Positions 1 through 8,192 of a DNA stretch of 64,000 nt are shown piece by piece. Each line of letters starts with the position of its first letter. The stretch's first letter is position 1. The DNA comes from Burkholderia sp. BCC1644. GTDB taxonomy: Bacteria > Pseudomonadota > Gammaproteobacteria > Burkholderiales > Burkholderiaceae. Both the position numbers and the translations under genes were made by a program. The stretch covers positions 159,880-223,879 of the forward strand of contig NZ_CADFEI010000014.1 of the NCBI RefSeq assembly GCF_902833225.1. The letters are read 5' to 3'. The notes under the pieces were generated by a model. The model had not been told where the DNA came from. It worked only from the letters and a program-made list of their open reading frames with translations, and searched no databases.

Positions 1-494
1 GCTGCTACCGACAGCTCGGGATGACCGTCAGCGGCGACGATGCGTATCTCGCGCTGCGCGGCCTGCGTACGCTGTCGGTCCGTCTCGAGCGGCACCAGCG
101 CAACGCGCAGGTGCTAACCGAATGGTTCTCGCAACAGCCGGAAGTCGCGCGGATCCTGTATCCGGCACGCCCCGGCGACGCGGGCCACGCGCTGTGGCAG
201 CGCGATTTCACGGGCGCGTGCGGGCTGTTCGGCGTGGTCCTGCATCCGCAGGCCGACGACGCCGTGCGCGCGCTGCTCGACGGCATGACGTGTTTCGGCA
301 TGGGGTATAGCTGGGGCGGCTTCGAAAGCCTGATCATCCCGTCCAATCCGTCGCGCCACCGTACCGCCACCCAATGGGCCGCGACGGGCCCGCTGCTGCG
401 GATTCATGCTGGGCTCGAGCACCCCGACGACATGATCGCCGACCTCGCTGCCGGCTTCGCGAGAATGCGCGCCGCCGCGCTCGCGGAGGCCTGA
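1..494 (+). CDS. metC: Cystathionine beta-lyase, C-terminal part (cut by window start)
   Basis: About 163 C-terminal residues of a PLP-dependent Cys/Met metabolism enzyme, which cleaves cystathionine to homocysteine, pyruvate and ammonia in methionine synthesis. The reading frame is open from base 3, so the start and the PLP-binding lysine lie upstream of the window. Family hallmarks visible are the phrase CFGMGYSWGGFESL (substrate-binding loop typical of MetC) and the LLRIHAGLEHPDDMIADL segment near the C-terminus. The related cystathionine gamma-synthase/lyase family shares this fold, but the SWGGFES loop favours beta-lyase. The next gene starts 76 bases downstream on the same strand. Confidence 0.85.
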   Translation, partial: CYRQLGMTVSGDDAYLALRGLRTLSVRLERHQRNAQVLTEWFSQQPEVARILYPARPGDAGHALWQRDFTGACGLFGVVLHPQADDAVRALLDGMTCFGMGYSWGGFESLIIPSNPSRHRTATQWAATGPLLRIHAGLEHPDDMIADLAAGFARMRAAALAEA

Positions 495-570
495 AATCCG
501 GCAACTTAGTACACGCCACCCCGCATCACCCTTTCTTCAACGTTCGTCCCTCTCTCATAGCGAGACCACC

Positions 571-915
571 ATGAAAGACACGCTGTTCATTCTGCGCCCG
601 GGTTTTTTCAAGGACTCCGAAGGTCCGTTCTACTGCGGCGATTCGGTTTCCGTCGAAGGGCTGCTGAGTTTTTATCCGCAGCTGCGCGACGCCGTCGACG
701 TCGAGTACATCGACGCGCCGCGGCCGCGCCAGCCGATCGTTGCGCTGATCGGCGCGGACAACCAGTCGGCGCCCGTGCTCGTGCTCGGCGACGGACCAGC
801 GCCTAACGACGACACGCTCGCGATTCGCGAGCACAACGGCAGGCGCTTCATCGATTCGCCTGCCGAGATCCGGCGGTACTTGTCTTCGCAATACGACGTC
901 GCGCACGTCGCATAA
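571..915 (+). CDS. DUF3088 family protein
   Basis: A 114-residue cytoplasmic protein without signal peptide or membrane segment. It opens with MKDTLFILRPGFFKD and contains the YCGDSVSVEGLLSFYP stretch, which I recognise as the DUF3088 family; the family has no established biochemical role that I can state. The middle part (GADNQSAPVLVLGDG) resembles a thioredoxin-like fold core, but this is only an impression. It lies 76 bases downstream of metC on the same strand and ends in a strong hairpin shared with the convergent YafY-type regulator gene. Confidence 0.7.
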   Translation: MKDTLFILRPGFFKDSEGPFYCGDSVSVEGLLSFYPQLRDAVDVEYIDAPRPRQPIVALIGADNQSAPVLVLGDGPAPNDDTLAIREHNGRRFIDSPAEIRRYLSSQYDVAHVA

Positions 916-925
916 GCGCACCGGC

Positions 926-949
926 GCGTGCGGCCGAGCGGCCGCACGC
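926..949. terminator. Perfect 10-bp hairpin between convergent genes
   Basis: GCGTGCGGCC (926-935) pairs perfectly with GGCCGCACGC (940-949) around a GAGC loop. It sits between the end of the DUF3088 gene and the stop codon of the convergent regulator gene, with which its last base overlaps. No T-tract follows on either side, so it may act as a Rho-assisted or bidirectional terminator. Confidence 0.5.
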
Positions 950-1650
950 TACCTCACCGCCACACGCACGTCGGCGCCCGCCGCACGCCACGCCTTCAGC
1001 AGCACCGCTCGCCGCCTCGGATAACGCACATCCAGCCGTTCCAGCTCGACGATGCGATCGGTCCGAAAATGCCGGAAGTCGTTCCGCCCTTCGCACCACG
1101 CCGCCAGAATCCGCGCGTCATTGAAATAGCCGAGCGCGAATGGCCACACGATCCGTTCGTCGATCGCTTTCCGGCCTTCGCCCGCATATCGAATCCTGAT
1201 CTTGCTTTCGGTACGAATCGCCGTGCGCACGGCACCCATGTCGACGATCTCCCGATCCTCGACCGTACGCGGGCCGACGAGCAGCGTCGTGCATTCCATC
1301 TCGCGGCGCAGCTCGGCGGGTAGCACCGCGGAGATCTTCGCGAGCGCATCGGACGCAGCCGTCGTGAGCTGCGCATCCGCGAACTTCCCGACCCAGCGAA
1401 AGCCGAGCATCAGCGCTTCAAGTTCCGATTGAGAAAACATCAATGGCGGCAGCATGAAACCGGCACGCAGCACGTAGCCGACACCCGGCTCGCCTTCGAT
1501 GTCCGCACCCTGCGCCTGCAACGATGCGATGTCGCGATAGACCGTCCGGAGGCTGACACCGAGTTCCCCGGCCAGCACGCGGCCGCTCACCGGGCGGCGG
1601 TGACGCCGCAGCACCTGCAGCAGCGAGAGCAGTCGTTCGGCACGCGTCAT
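949..1650 (-). CDS. YafY-type transcriptional regulator (HTH_11 + WYL domain)
   Basis: A 233-residue DNA-binding regulator. Residues about 1-60 form a DeoR-like winged helix (RAERLLSLLQVLRRH, then SLRTVYRDIASL as recognition region). The C-terminal half carries a WYL-type ligand-sensing domain (IRIRYAGEGRKAIDERIVWP, then ILAAWCEGRNDFRHFRTDRI). It is transcribed away from the VOC-family gene at 1728; regulators of this family commonly control such a divergent neighbour. The 77-base gap holds a perfect dyad (1657-1679) that is a good operator candidate. The ligand is unknown. Confidence 0.85.
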   Translation of the reverse strand: MTRAERLLSLLQVLRRHRRPVSGRVLAGELGVSLRTVYRDIASLQAQGADIEGEPGVGYVLRAGFMLPPLMFSQSELEALMLGFRWVGKFADAQLTTAASDALAKISAVLPAELRREMECTTLLVGPRTVEDREIVDMGAVRTAIRTESKIRIRYAGEGRKAIDERIVWPFALGYFNDARILAAWCEGRNDFRHFRTDRIVELERLDVRYPRRRAVLLKAWRAAGADVRVAVR

Positions 1651-1656
1651 CGTTCC

Positions 1657-1679
1657 ATGCTGCCACTTTCTGACAGCAT
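1657..1679. promoter_or_regulatory. Operator candidate for the YafY/VOC divergent pair
   Basis: A perfect inverted repeat, ATGCTG-N11-CAGCAT, sits in the 77-base gap between the divergent regulator (start 1650) and VOC gene (start 1728). Spacing of about two helical turns centre to centre suits a dimeric winged-helix regulator. Binding is inferred from position and symmetry only. Confidence 0.5.
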
Positions 1680-1727
1680 CCGTTCATAGAATGGGATGCA
1701 TCTTAATCGATCCCTGGACGGCTCCAC

Positions 1728-2096
1728 ATGACCTCCCCGAATCTCGTTCTTCTGTATGTCGACGACCCGACGCGCAGCGCGCAGTTCTACGCACGCCTGT
1801 TCGGGCGCCCGCCCGTTGCCACGTTTCCCACCTATGCGGCGTTCACGCTCGACAACGGGCTGCATCTGGGCCTGTGGTCGACCCGCGCGCGCGATTTCGT
1901 GTCGGGCGGCGCCGGCCACCGCTCGGAGCTGGCATTCATGGTCGACGACGACCACGAGGTCCGGCGCCTGTACGAAGCGTGGACGGCGCTCGGTGTGACG
2001 TTCGAGCAGGCGCCGATGACGGCCGTGTTCGGCCTGACGTTCGTCGCGCTCGACCCGGACGGCCATCGCTTGCGCGTGTGCACCCCGGACGATTGA
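1728..2096 (+). CDS. VOC family (glyoxalase/dioxygenase superfamily) protein
   Basis: A 122-residue vicinal-oxygen-chelate protein, a single-module beta-alpha-beta-beta-beta fold of the usual length. N-terminal NLVLLYVDDPTRSAQFYARL and C-terminal ALDPDGHRLRVC are typical of the glyoxalase/bleomycin-resistance family. Members bind metals or small ligands, often in detoxification or antibiotic binding; the substrate cannot be told here. It is divergent from a YafY/WYL regulator that probably controls it. Its 3' end faces the EamA exporter gene, with a weak hairpin at 2108-2128 between them. Confidence 0.8.
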   Translation: MTSPNLVLLYVDDPTRSAQFYARLFGRPPVATFPTYAAFTLDNGLHLGLWSTRARDFVSGGAGHRSELAFMVDDDHEVRRLYEAWTALGVTFEQAPMTAVFGLTFVALDPDGHRLRVCTPDD

Positions 2097-2107
2097 GCGC
2101 GAGCGGG

Positions 2108-2128
2108 CGCGACCTGCGACGGGTCGCG
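2108..2128. terminator. Short hairpin between convergent genes
   Basis: CGCGACC (2108-2114) pairs with GGTCGCG (2122-2128) in the gap between the VOC gene and the convergent EamA exporter. It is a 7-bp stem with no T-tract, so a weak terminator candidate. Confidence 0.25.
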
Positions 2129-2154
2129 TCCGCGCCCCTGCTCAGGCGCGCGCG

Positions 2155-3042
2155 TCACCCCGCGCGCTGCACGGGCGCCATCTTCGAGAAGTATTTCGCG
2201 CCCGCCACGCAGCCGACCACGACGACCGTCACGACGACCATCGACGGCGGCACCGTCTCGTGCAACAGGCCGGCCGCCAGCAGGAAGCCGAAGAACGGTT
2301 GAAGCAGCTGCAACTGGCCGACGCCGGCGATCCCGCCGAGCGCGAGCCCGCGATACCAGAACACGAAGCCGATCAGCATGCTGAACAGCGACACGTACGC
2401 GAGCCCCCACAGCGCGGCGGCATCGACGCCGTCGAACGACGCGGGCCACGTGAGCCACGTGAGCGGCACCATCAGCGGCAGCGACAGCACGAGCGCCCAC
2501 GAGATCACCTGCCAGCCGCCGAGCTGGCGCGACAGGCGCGCGCCTTCCGCGTAGCCGAGCCCGCACGCGACGATCGCGGCCAGCATCAGCGCATCGCCGA
2601 CCACCGACGCCTGCCCGCCGTTGCGCAGCGCAAACGCGGCCACCGCACCGCTGCCGACGATCGAGAAGATCCAGAACGGCAGCCGCGGCCGCTCGCCGCC
2701 ACGCCACACGCCGAACAGCGCGGTCGCCAACGGCAGCAGCCCGACGAACACGATCGCATGCGCGGACGTCACATGCTTCAGCGCGAGCGCCGTCAGCAAC
2801 GGGAAGCCGACCACGACGCCGAGCGCGACGATGGCGAGTGACACGGCCTCGGCCCGCGTCGGCCGCCGCTGCTTCAGCACGATGAGCAACAGCAGGCCGA
2901 GCGCACCGGCGATCGTCGCGCGCGCAAACGTGAGGAATAGCGGGTCGAGCCCCTGCACCGCGATACGCGTCGCGGGCAGCGAGCCACTGAAGATGATTAC
3001 GCCCAGCAGGCCGCTGAGCCATCCGTCGGTCGTCTTTTGCAC
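2155..3042 (-). CDS. EamA/DMT-family inner-membrane exporter
   Basis: About 295 residues with some ten hydrophobic segments in two EamA repeats, typical of drug/metabolite transporters that export amino acids, sugars or small toxins. The repeat signature appears as LPATRIAVQGLDPLFLTFAR early on and LQPFFGFLLAAGLLHE in the second half. I chose the GTG at 3042 (VQKTTDGWLSGLLG), which puts the first membrane helix near the N-terminus. The upstream ATG at 3129 would run into the regulatory region of the divergent MocR gene. MocR/EamA pairs are common in proteobacteria and the regulator probably controls this exporter. Substrate unknown. Confidence 0.85.
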   Translation of the reverse strand: MQKTTDGWLSGLLGVIIFSGSLPATRIAVQGLDPLFLTFARATIAGALGLLLLIVLKQRRPTRAEAVSLAIVALGVVVGFPLLTALALKHVTSAHAIVFVGLLPLATALFGVWRGGERPRLPFWIFSIVGSGAVAAFALRNGGQASVVGDALMLAAIVACGLGYAEGARLSRQLGGWQVISWALVLSLPLMVPLTWLTWPASFDGVDAAALWGLAYVSLFSMLIGFVFWYRGLALGGIAGVGQLQLLQPFFGFLLAAGLLHETVPPSMVVVTVVVVGCVAGAKYFSKMAPVQRAG

Positions 3043-3129
3043 GGGAAATCCTGAACGGGGAAGGTGGATGACCGATGATCCGCCGCCCGCGAAAAGCGCG
3101 TAAGCTACAGCCCAATACAATTCAGACAA

Positions 3130-3156
3130 ACTGTACTGGACAACCGGCCGTACAGT
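3130..3156. promoter_or_regulatory. Inverted repeat in the MocR/EamA intergenic region
   Basis: ACTGTAC (3130-3136) and GTACAGT (3150-3156) form a perfect inverted repeat just upstream of the MocR-type regulator start at 3168 and 88 bases from the exporter start. It is a likely operator for autoregulation and exporter control. Inference from symmetry and position. Confidence 0.5.
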
Positions 3157-3167
3157 TCATTTTCGTC

Positions 3168-4646
3168 ATGAGCCAAGCCGCCCCGCCTCCCGTTCCGCCC
3201 ACCGCGTCGCGTACGCGAGTCGAAACCGTGATGGATACCTTGCGCGCGCGCATCGCGAGCCGCGCGCTGATGCCCGGCGCGCGCGTGCCGTCGATCCGGA
3301 TGATGGCCGACAGCCTCGGCGTGTCGAAATCGACGGTCGTCGACGCGTACGAACGGCTCGCGAGCGAAGGCGTGCTGATCGCACGGCGCGGCTCGGGCTT
3401 CTACGTGTCGGGGCACGCGCCGCCGCTCGCGCTCGCCGATCTCGGCCCGCGCCTCGATCGCGAGCTCGATCCGCTGTGGCTGTCGCGCCAGTCGCTCGAA
3501 GCGGCGCCGACGTCGGTGAAACCCGGCTGCGGCTGGTTGCCGTCGTCGTGGCTGCCCGATGAAAGCCTGCGCCGCGCGCTGCGCGCCGTGTCGCGCGACG
3601 ATTCCGACGCGCTGACCGACTACGCGACGCCGCTCGGCCTGCCCGCGCTGCGCCAGCAGCTCGCGTGGCGGCTCGCGCAGCACGGCGTTCACGCGGAACC
3701 CGCACAGATCATGCTGACCGACGGCGGCACGCACGCGCTCGACCTCGTGTGCCGCCTGCTGCTGGAGCCCGGCGACACGGTCGTGCTCGACGATCCGTGC
3801 TACTTCAACTTCCAGGCGCTGTTGCGCGCACACCGCGCGCGGATCGTCAGCGTCCCGTTCACGCCGAACGGCCCCGATCTCGCACGCTTCGAGCAAGCGC
3901 TCGCCGAGCACCGGCCGCGCCTGTACATCACCAACGCGGCGCTGCACAACCCGACCGGCGCGACGCTCGCGCCGCCCGTCGCGCACCGGCTGCTGACGCT
4001 CGCGGCCGAGCACGGGCTGCTGATCGTCGAGGACGACATCTTCGCGGATTTCGAGAGCACGCCCGCACCGCGCCTCGCGGCATTCGACGGGCTGTCGCGC
4101 GTCGTATCGATCGGCAGCTTCTCGAAGACGCTGTCGGCCGCGATCCGCTGCGGCTACGTCGCCGCGCGACCGGAGTGGATCGACGCGCTCGTCGACCTGA
4201 AGCTCGCGACGTCGTTCGGCAACGCACAGATCGGCGCAAACGTCGTGCACCGGCTGCTGATCGACGGTACGTATCGGCGCCATCTCGACAGCCTGCATGC
4301 GCGTCTCGCGGATGCGATGGGCGAATCGATCCGGCGCCTGACGCGCGCCGGGCTCGGCATCTGGACGGAACCGCGCGGCGGTTTGTTCGTGTGGGCGGAA
4401 CTGCCCGACGGGCTCGATGCCGCGCGCGTGGCACGCCACGCGCTGGACCACGACGTCGTGCTGGCCCCCGGCAACGTGTTCAGTCCGTCGCATGGCGCGA
4501 CGTCGTACATGCGCTTCAACGTGTCGCGCTGCAAGGGGCCCGTTGTGTTCGATGCGCTGGCGCGGGCGATGGACGCGACGCGTGCGGCGGAGCGCAACGG
4601 CGTAGCGGCGGATGCGGAACGGCGCTCGCTCGCCGGCGAGCTGTGA
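3168..4646 (+). CDS. MocR/PdxR-type GntR regulator with aminotransferase domain
   Basis: A 492-residue fusion of a GntR winged helix (about residues 12-80; ARVPSIRMMADSLGVSKSTV) with a fold-type I aminotransferase domain. The PLP-binding lysine is Lys-320 in SIGSFSKTLSAAIRCGYV, and NPTGATLAPP is the expected cofactor-loop region. Such proteins use PLP or its amino-acid adducts as effectors instead of performing transamination. I chose ATG 3168, which follows the operator-like inverted repeat; an in-frame ATG at 3075 would place that repeat inside the gene. It is divergent from the EamA exporter, which suggests regulation of amino-acid-like compound export or vitamin B6 sensing. Confidence 0.85.
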   Translation: MSQAAPPPVPPTASRTRVETVMDTLRARIASRALMPGARVPSIRMMADSLGVSKSTVVDAYERLASEGVLIARRGSGFYVSGHAPPLALADLGPRLDRELDPLWLSRQSLEAAPTSVKPGCGWLPSSWLPDESLRRALRAVSRDDSDALTDYATPLGLPALRQQLAWRLAQHGVHAEPAQIMLTDGGTHALDLVCRLLLEPGDTVVLDDPCYFNFQALLRAHRARIVSVPFTPNGPDLARFEQALAEHRPRLYITNAALHNPTGATLAPPVAHRLLTLAAEHGLLIVEDDIFADFESTPAPRLAAFDGLSRVVSIGSFSKTLSAAIRCGYVAARPEWIDALVDLKLATSFGNAQIGANVVHRLLIDGTYRRHLDSLHARLADAMGESIRRLTRAGLGIWTEPRGGLFVWAELPDGLDAARVARHALDHDVVLAPGNVFSPSHGATSYMRFNVSRCKGPVVFDALARAMDATRAAERNGVAADAERRSLAGEL

Positions 4647-4661
4647 CGACAGGCGATCGCG

Positions 4662-5582
4662 CTAGATTCCGATCGCCACGATCTCGCCCACGAAATCGAC
4701 GAACGCCCGCACCTTTGCGGGTGGCAGGTGACGCGACGGATAGTACGCAAACAACGGGAACGCCTCACCGCGCCAATCCGCGAGCAGCTCGACGAGCCGC
4801 CCCTGCTCGATCAACCCCGCAACCCCGCTTGCCTTGAAGCGTGCAACGCCCGCACCGGCCAGGCATGCGCCGAGCATCGTGCCGGCGTCGTTGACGAGCA
4901 GCCTGCCGGTCGTCTTCACCGGCACACGCTTGCGGCCAAGCTGATAAACCCATTCGAGTGGCTGGCCGGTCAGCGTGTTGCGCATCTGGATGCATTCATG
5001 GCCGACAAGATCGGCAGGCGTCGCGGGACGCCCGTGCCGTTTCACGTACGCGGGCGCCGCGACCGTCACCGCACGCGTCTCCAGAAGCTTGCGCGCCACC
5101 AGCGACGATGACGACGGTTCGCCAAACCGCACCGCGATGTCGAATCCTTCCGCAACCAGATCGCCGAGCTGCTCGCGTGCCGCCAATTCCAGCGACAGAT
5201 CGGGATGGCGCGCGAGAAAAGCGGGGAGATGCGGCGCCAGCACCCGCCGCGAAAAATAGGCGTCGACATTCACGCGCAACCTACCACGTACGGCGGCGAC
5301 CGAGCCGGCGGCCAGCGTGACCGCGTCGCCGATGCCGGCGAGCAGCGGGCCGATATCCTCGTACAGGCGCCGCCCCTCGTCAGTCAGCGTCACCGACCGC
5401 GTCGTTCGATCGAGCAGCCGCACACCGACACGCGCCTCGAGCCGGCCCACGGCCCGGCTGACGCCCGACGGCGACATCCCGAGTGCATCGGCCGCGCGCG
5501 CGAAGCTGCCGCCCTCGACGATCGCAGCCAGCACGCCGACGTTCGCCAGAATCCGCCCGTCGATGCCCATGATTTCGCTCAT
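4662..5582 (-). CDS. LysR-family transcriptional regulator
   Basis: A 306-residue regulator of standard length. Residues about 10-70 form the winged helix (FARAADALGMSPSGVSRAVG, LLDRTTRSVTLTDEGRRLY), followed by a periplasmic-binding-protein-like effector domain. The sequence is of the CrgA/DsdC-like subgroup common in Burkholderia. It is transcribed away from the NmrA-like oxidoreductase at 5766, its likely target; a small dyad (5608-5623) lies between. Effector unknown. Confidence 0.88.
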   Translation of the reverse strand: MSEIMGIDGRILANVGVLAAIVEGGSFARAADALGMSPSGVSRAVGRLEARVGVRLLDRTTRSVTLTDEGRRLYEDIGPLLAGIGDAVTLAAGSVAAVRGRLRVNVDAYFSRRVLAPHLPAFLARHPDLSLELAAREQLGDLVAEGFDIAVRFGEPSSSSLVARKLLETRAVTVAAPAYVKRHGRPATPADLVGHECIQMRNTLTGQPLEWVYQLGRKRVPVKTTGRLLVNDAGTMLGACLAGAGVARFKASGVAGLIEQGRLVELLADWRGEAFPLFAYYPSRHLPPAKVRAFVDFVGEIVAIGI

Positions 5583-5607
5583 GACAAAAAATCACCAATC
5601 AAATGAT

Positions 5608-5623
5608 ATGGATTCGATTCCAT
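5608..5623. promoter_or_regulatory. Small dyad between LysR gene and NmrA-like gene
   Basis: ATGGA (5608-5612) and TCCAT (5619-5623) flank TTCGAT, in the gap between the divergent start codons 5582 and 5766. It is a possible LysR-binding half-site pair. Short, so weak evidence. Confidence 0.25.
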
Positions 5624-5765
5624 CAGGAATCGTCGTTCCCTATCATGCAACCCGATGCATCGCGACGGCAAGCCCCACCGGCGGCATGTCGAACACGACA
5701 GGCAGATCCGCCGCTCGCCTGTTCGGGCGCGCGTCCCTTCATTTTTCAGATGAGGATTTCGAACC

Positions 5766-6632
5766 ATGTACGCCATTACCGGCATCACCGGGCAAGTCGG
5801 CGGAGCGCTCGCCCGAACGCTGCTCGCCTCCGGCCGACGCGTGCGGGCCGTCGCGCGCACGGCGGATCGCGCCGCGCCCTGGGCCGCGCGCAACTGCGAC
5901 GTCGCACTCGCCGACATGACCGACACCGCCGCACTGACGACGGCTTTCTCGAACTCGGCCGGCGTCTTCGTCCTGCTGCCGCCGTGCTTCGATCCGTCCC
6001 CGGGATTTCCCGAAACACGCGCCGTGATCGACGCAGTCGGCGCGGCGTTGCGGGCCGCGCGACCGCGCAAGGTCGTCTGTCTGTCGACGATCGGTGCCCA
6101 GGCGATGCAGGTGAACCTGCTTAGCCAATTGACGATGATCGAGCAGGCGTTCGGCGACTTGCCGATGCCCGTCGCGTTCCTGCGCCCCGCGTGGTTCCTC
6201 GAAAACGCCGCATGGGACGTCGCCACGGCACGCGACGCCGGTGTCATCCGCAGCTTTCTCCAGCCGCTGGACAGACCGGTGCCGATGGTCGCCACCGAAG
6301 ACGTCGGCCGCGTAGCGGCCGCGCTGCTCCAGGAAGAATGGGCCGGCGCACGCGTTGTCGAGCTCGAAGGGCCTCGTCGTGTCAGCCCGAACGACCTTGC
6401 GGCCGCGTTCGCCCGCGTGCTCGGGCACGCCGTCCACGCCGAAGCCGTACCGCGCGACACATGGGCAGCCCTGTTCGATACGCAGCAAATGCGTTACCCC
6501 GAACCACGCATGCGCATGCTCGACGGCTTCAATGAAGGCTGGATCGAATTCGCGTCGGCACGCGCGGATGTATTGAAAGGGGAAATCGAAGCGGACGTTG
6601 TACTGCGCACGCTCGTCGCTCGCAACGCCTGA
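5766..6632 (+). CDS. NmrA-like NAD(P)-binding oxidoreductase/sensor
   Basis: A 288-residue atypical short-chain dehydrogenase. The dinucleotide-binding motif is at the very N-terminus (ITGITGQVGGALA, a TGxxGxxG variant), followed by an arginine-rich second strand (RRVRAVARTADRAAPW) that suggests NADP preference. Like other NmrA/QOR2-type proteins it lacks a clear YxxxK catalytic pair, so it may be a redox sensor or quinone reductase. It is divergent from a LysR regulator and ends in a strong bidirectional hairpin facing the nicotinamide salvage operon. Confidence 0.8.
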   Translation: MYAITGITGQVGGALARTLLASGRRVRAVARTADRAAPWAARNCDVALADMTDTAALTTAFSNSAGVFVLLPPCFDPSPGFPETRAVIDAVGAALRAARPRKVVCLSTIGAQAMQVNLLSQLTMIEQAFGDLPMPVAFLRPAWFLENAAWDVATARDAGVIRSFLQPLDRPVPMVATEDVGRVAAALLQEEWAGARVVELEGPRRVSPNDLAAAFARVLGHAVHAEAVPRDTWAALFDTQQMRYPEPRMRMLDGFNEGWIEFASARADVLKGEIEADVVLRTLVARNA

Positions 6633-6674
6633 GCGGGAACGGGGCGGCGGCGCACACTGGCGCCCCGCTCCCGC
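6633..6674. terminator. Strong bidirectional hairpin terminator
   Basis: GCGGGAACGGGGCG (6633-6646) pairs with CGCCCCGCTCCCGC (6661-6674), 14 positions with a single A-C mismatch and a 14-base loop. It fills the gap between the convergent NmrA-like and nicotinamide phosphoribosyltransferase genes. No clear T-tract. Confidence 0.55.
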
Positions 6675-6685
6675 CTGTCACCTCG

Positions 6686-8119
6686 TCACGCCTCCCCCGC
6701 GTGCGCCCTCGCCCGCACCTCGGCAAACGACGTATCGACGAGCAGCCGCCCCGTATCGAACACCGTTTCGAGCGCCTCCTCCCACTCACCTTCCAGCGCA
6801 CGGTCGTCCCATGCAACGGGCAGCGTCACGGTCCGATACTCGCCGGTGCGGCGATTGCGGAGCAGCGTGAGCCTCCCTTTCTTCGAACGCTTGCCCTGAT
6901 CGGTGACCGGATCCTTGCGAACGTCGTGCCACACGCCGCCGCGCCGGATCGCCGAGCACTTCATCGCAAAACGCTGCGTATCGCGGTTCACCTGCTGCAG
7001 CAACGCGCCGCCCATGCCGAACACCACATTGCCGGCCGCATAACCCGCGTCGTCGAGTGCGGAAAGGATCGCGTCGATCGACAGCTCGTCGACACCGTCA
7101 CCCTGAATCACGCGCACGCGGTTCAGCACGCGCCGCCCCTTTCCATTCACGGTCGAGCCGAACGACGCGTCGAGCGCGCGCACGGTCTGCATCACGATCG
7201 CCACGGGGTCGCCCGAATCGGGACGCACGACGAGCGTCGCACCCGAATCGATCACGGCCTGCCGAAGCTCGCCGCCCCACAGATCGAGCGCAGCAAACAG
7301 ATCGTAGGAATCCGATACGACCGACACGATCGCGCCGGGCAAACCGAAGCGCGCAATCATGTTCCGGTACGCATCGACCTCGCCTTCGCGCCCCCACGAC
7401 GTGATCGTGCTGTGCTCGGCCGCCGGCACCGAGTACGCGGCCATCGACTCGCGATAGAAGCGGTTCGCGGCCAGCACGCCGAGCACGGTGTCCGAGCCCA
7501 TGAAGTTCACCAGGTGCGCGGCGCCGCCGATCGCGGCCGATTCCGCACTCGATACGCCGCGCGCGCCGAAGTCGTGCAGCTTGAACGGCAGTTGCGCGAG
7601 ATCGTCGTCGGTCTTTTCGAGGAAGCGGCGGATCGTCTGCCGCAGATGCCAGCTGCGTGTCGCGACCGTCACCGGATACCAGACGCGCAACAGCATCGTC
7701 TCGAGATACGACGCAAGCCAGAACACCTGCGGATCGTCGCATTCGACGGTCATCAGCGCGTTGTGCACCGGCACGATCGAGCCCTCGGGCACCGCGCGGA
7801 TCTTCACCGGCAGGTAGCCGTCGTAGCGCTCTACGATGGTGCGCCACCCGGCTTCGTTGAACGGCTCGCCGTGTACCGTGAAGAAATCGCGCGCTTCGTC
7901 GATCATCGCGTGCGTGACGGGCTTGCACAGATATTCCTTCAGCAGCATCTGCAGTCCGAAGAACACCGTGCGGTCGTAGCGGCCGCCGCGCGATTCGACG
8001 TACGAGAACATCGCCTGCGCGTCGGGCGGATATTGCAGGAAGTGCGAAGCCTTGTAGGAATCCGTATTGAGGATCGGATTGGCGAGAACCGCGGCAAAGC
8101 CGCCGAGATCGTTTTGCAT
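6686..8119 (-). CDS. nadV: Nicotinamide phosphoribosyltransferase
   Basis: A 477-residue enzyme of the NAMPT family, converting nicotinamide and PRPP to nicotinamide mononucleotide (NMN) in the cytoplasm. N-terminal NTDSYKASHFLQYP, the EHSTITSWG segment carrying the conserved active-site histidine, and VVRPDSGDP all match NAMPT rather than nicotinate phosphoribosyltransferase. GMGGALLQQVNRDTQ near residue 370 is the family's phosphate-binding loop. A GAGGAG ribosome site precedes the ATG. It lies 73 bases downstream of the NMN adenylyltransferase-Nudix gene on the same strand, so the two form a short route from nicotinamide to NAD that bypasses nicotinate. Confidence 0.9.
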   Translation of the reverse strand: MQNDLGGFAAVLANPILNTDSYKASHFLQYPPDAQAMFSYVESRGGRYDRTVFFGLQMLLKEYLCKPVTHAMIDEARDFFTVHGEPFNEAGWRTIVERYDGYLPVKIRAVPEGSIVPVHNALMTVECDDPQVFWLASYLETMLLRVWYPVTVATRSWHLRQTIRRFLEKTDDDLAQLPFKLHDFGARGVSSAESAAIGGAAHLVNFMGSDTVLGVLAANRFYRESMAAYSVPAAEHSTITSWGREGEVDAYRNMIARFGLPGAIVSVVSDSYDLFAALDLWGGELRQAVIDSGATLVVRPDSGDPVAIVMQTVRALDASFGSTVNGKGRRVLNRVRVIQGDGVDELSIDAILSALDDAGYAAGNVVFGMGGALLQQVNRDTQRFAMKCSAIRRGGVWHDVRKDPVTDQGKRSKKGRLTLLRNRRTGEYRTVTLPVAWDDRALEGEWEEALETVFDTGRLLVDTSFAEVRARAHAGEA

Positions 8120-8192
8120 GGCTAGAGCTCCTCTAGGCCGTTGAAGTGCCGCCGCGTCTGTCGCGGCGGACGGAATGCGGGGAATCAGCGGA

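Noticed and set aside
3043..3129. Longer N-terminus for the EamA exporter (ATG 3129)
   Set aside because: It would add a weak hydrophobic stretch and place translation in the divergent control region; GTG 3042 gives the normal family start.
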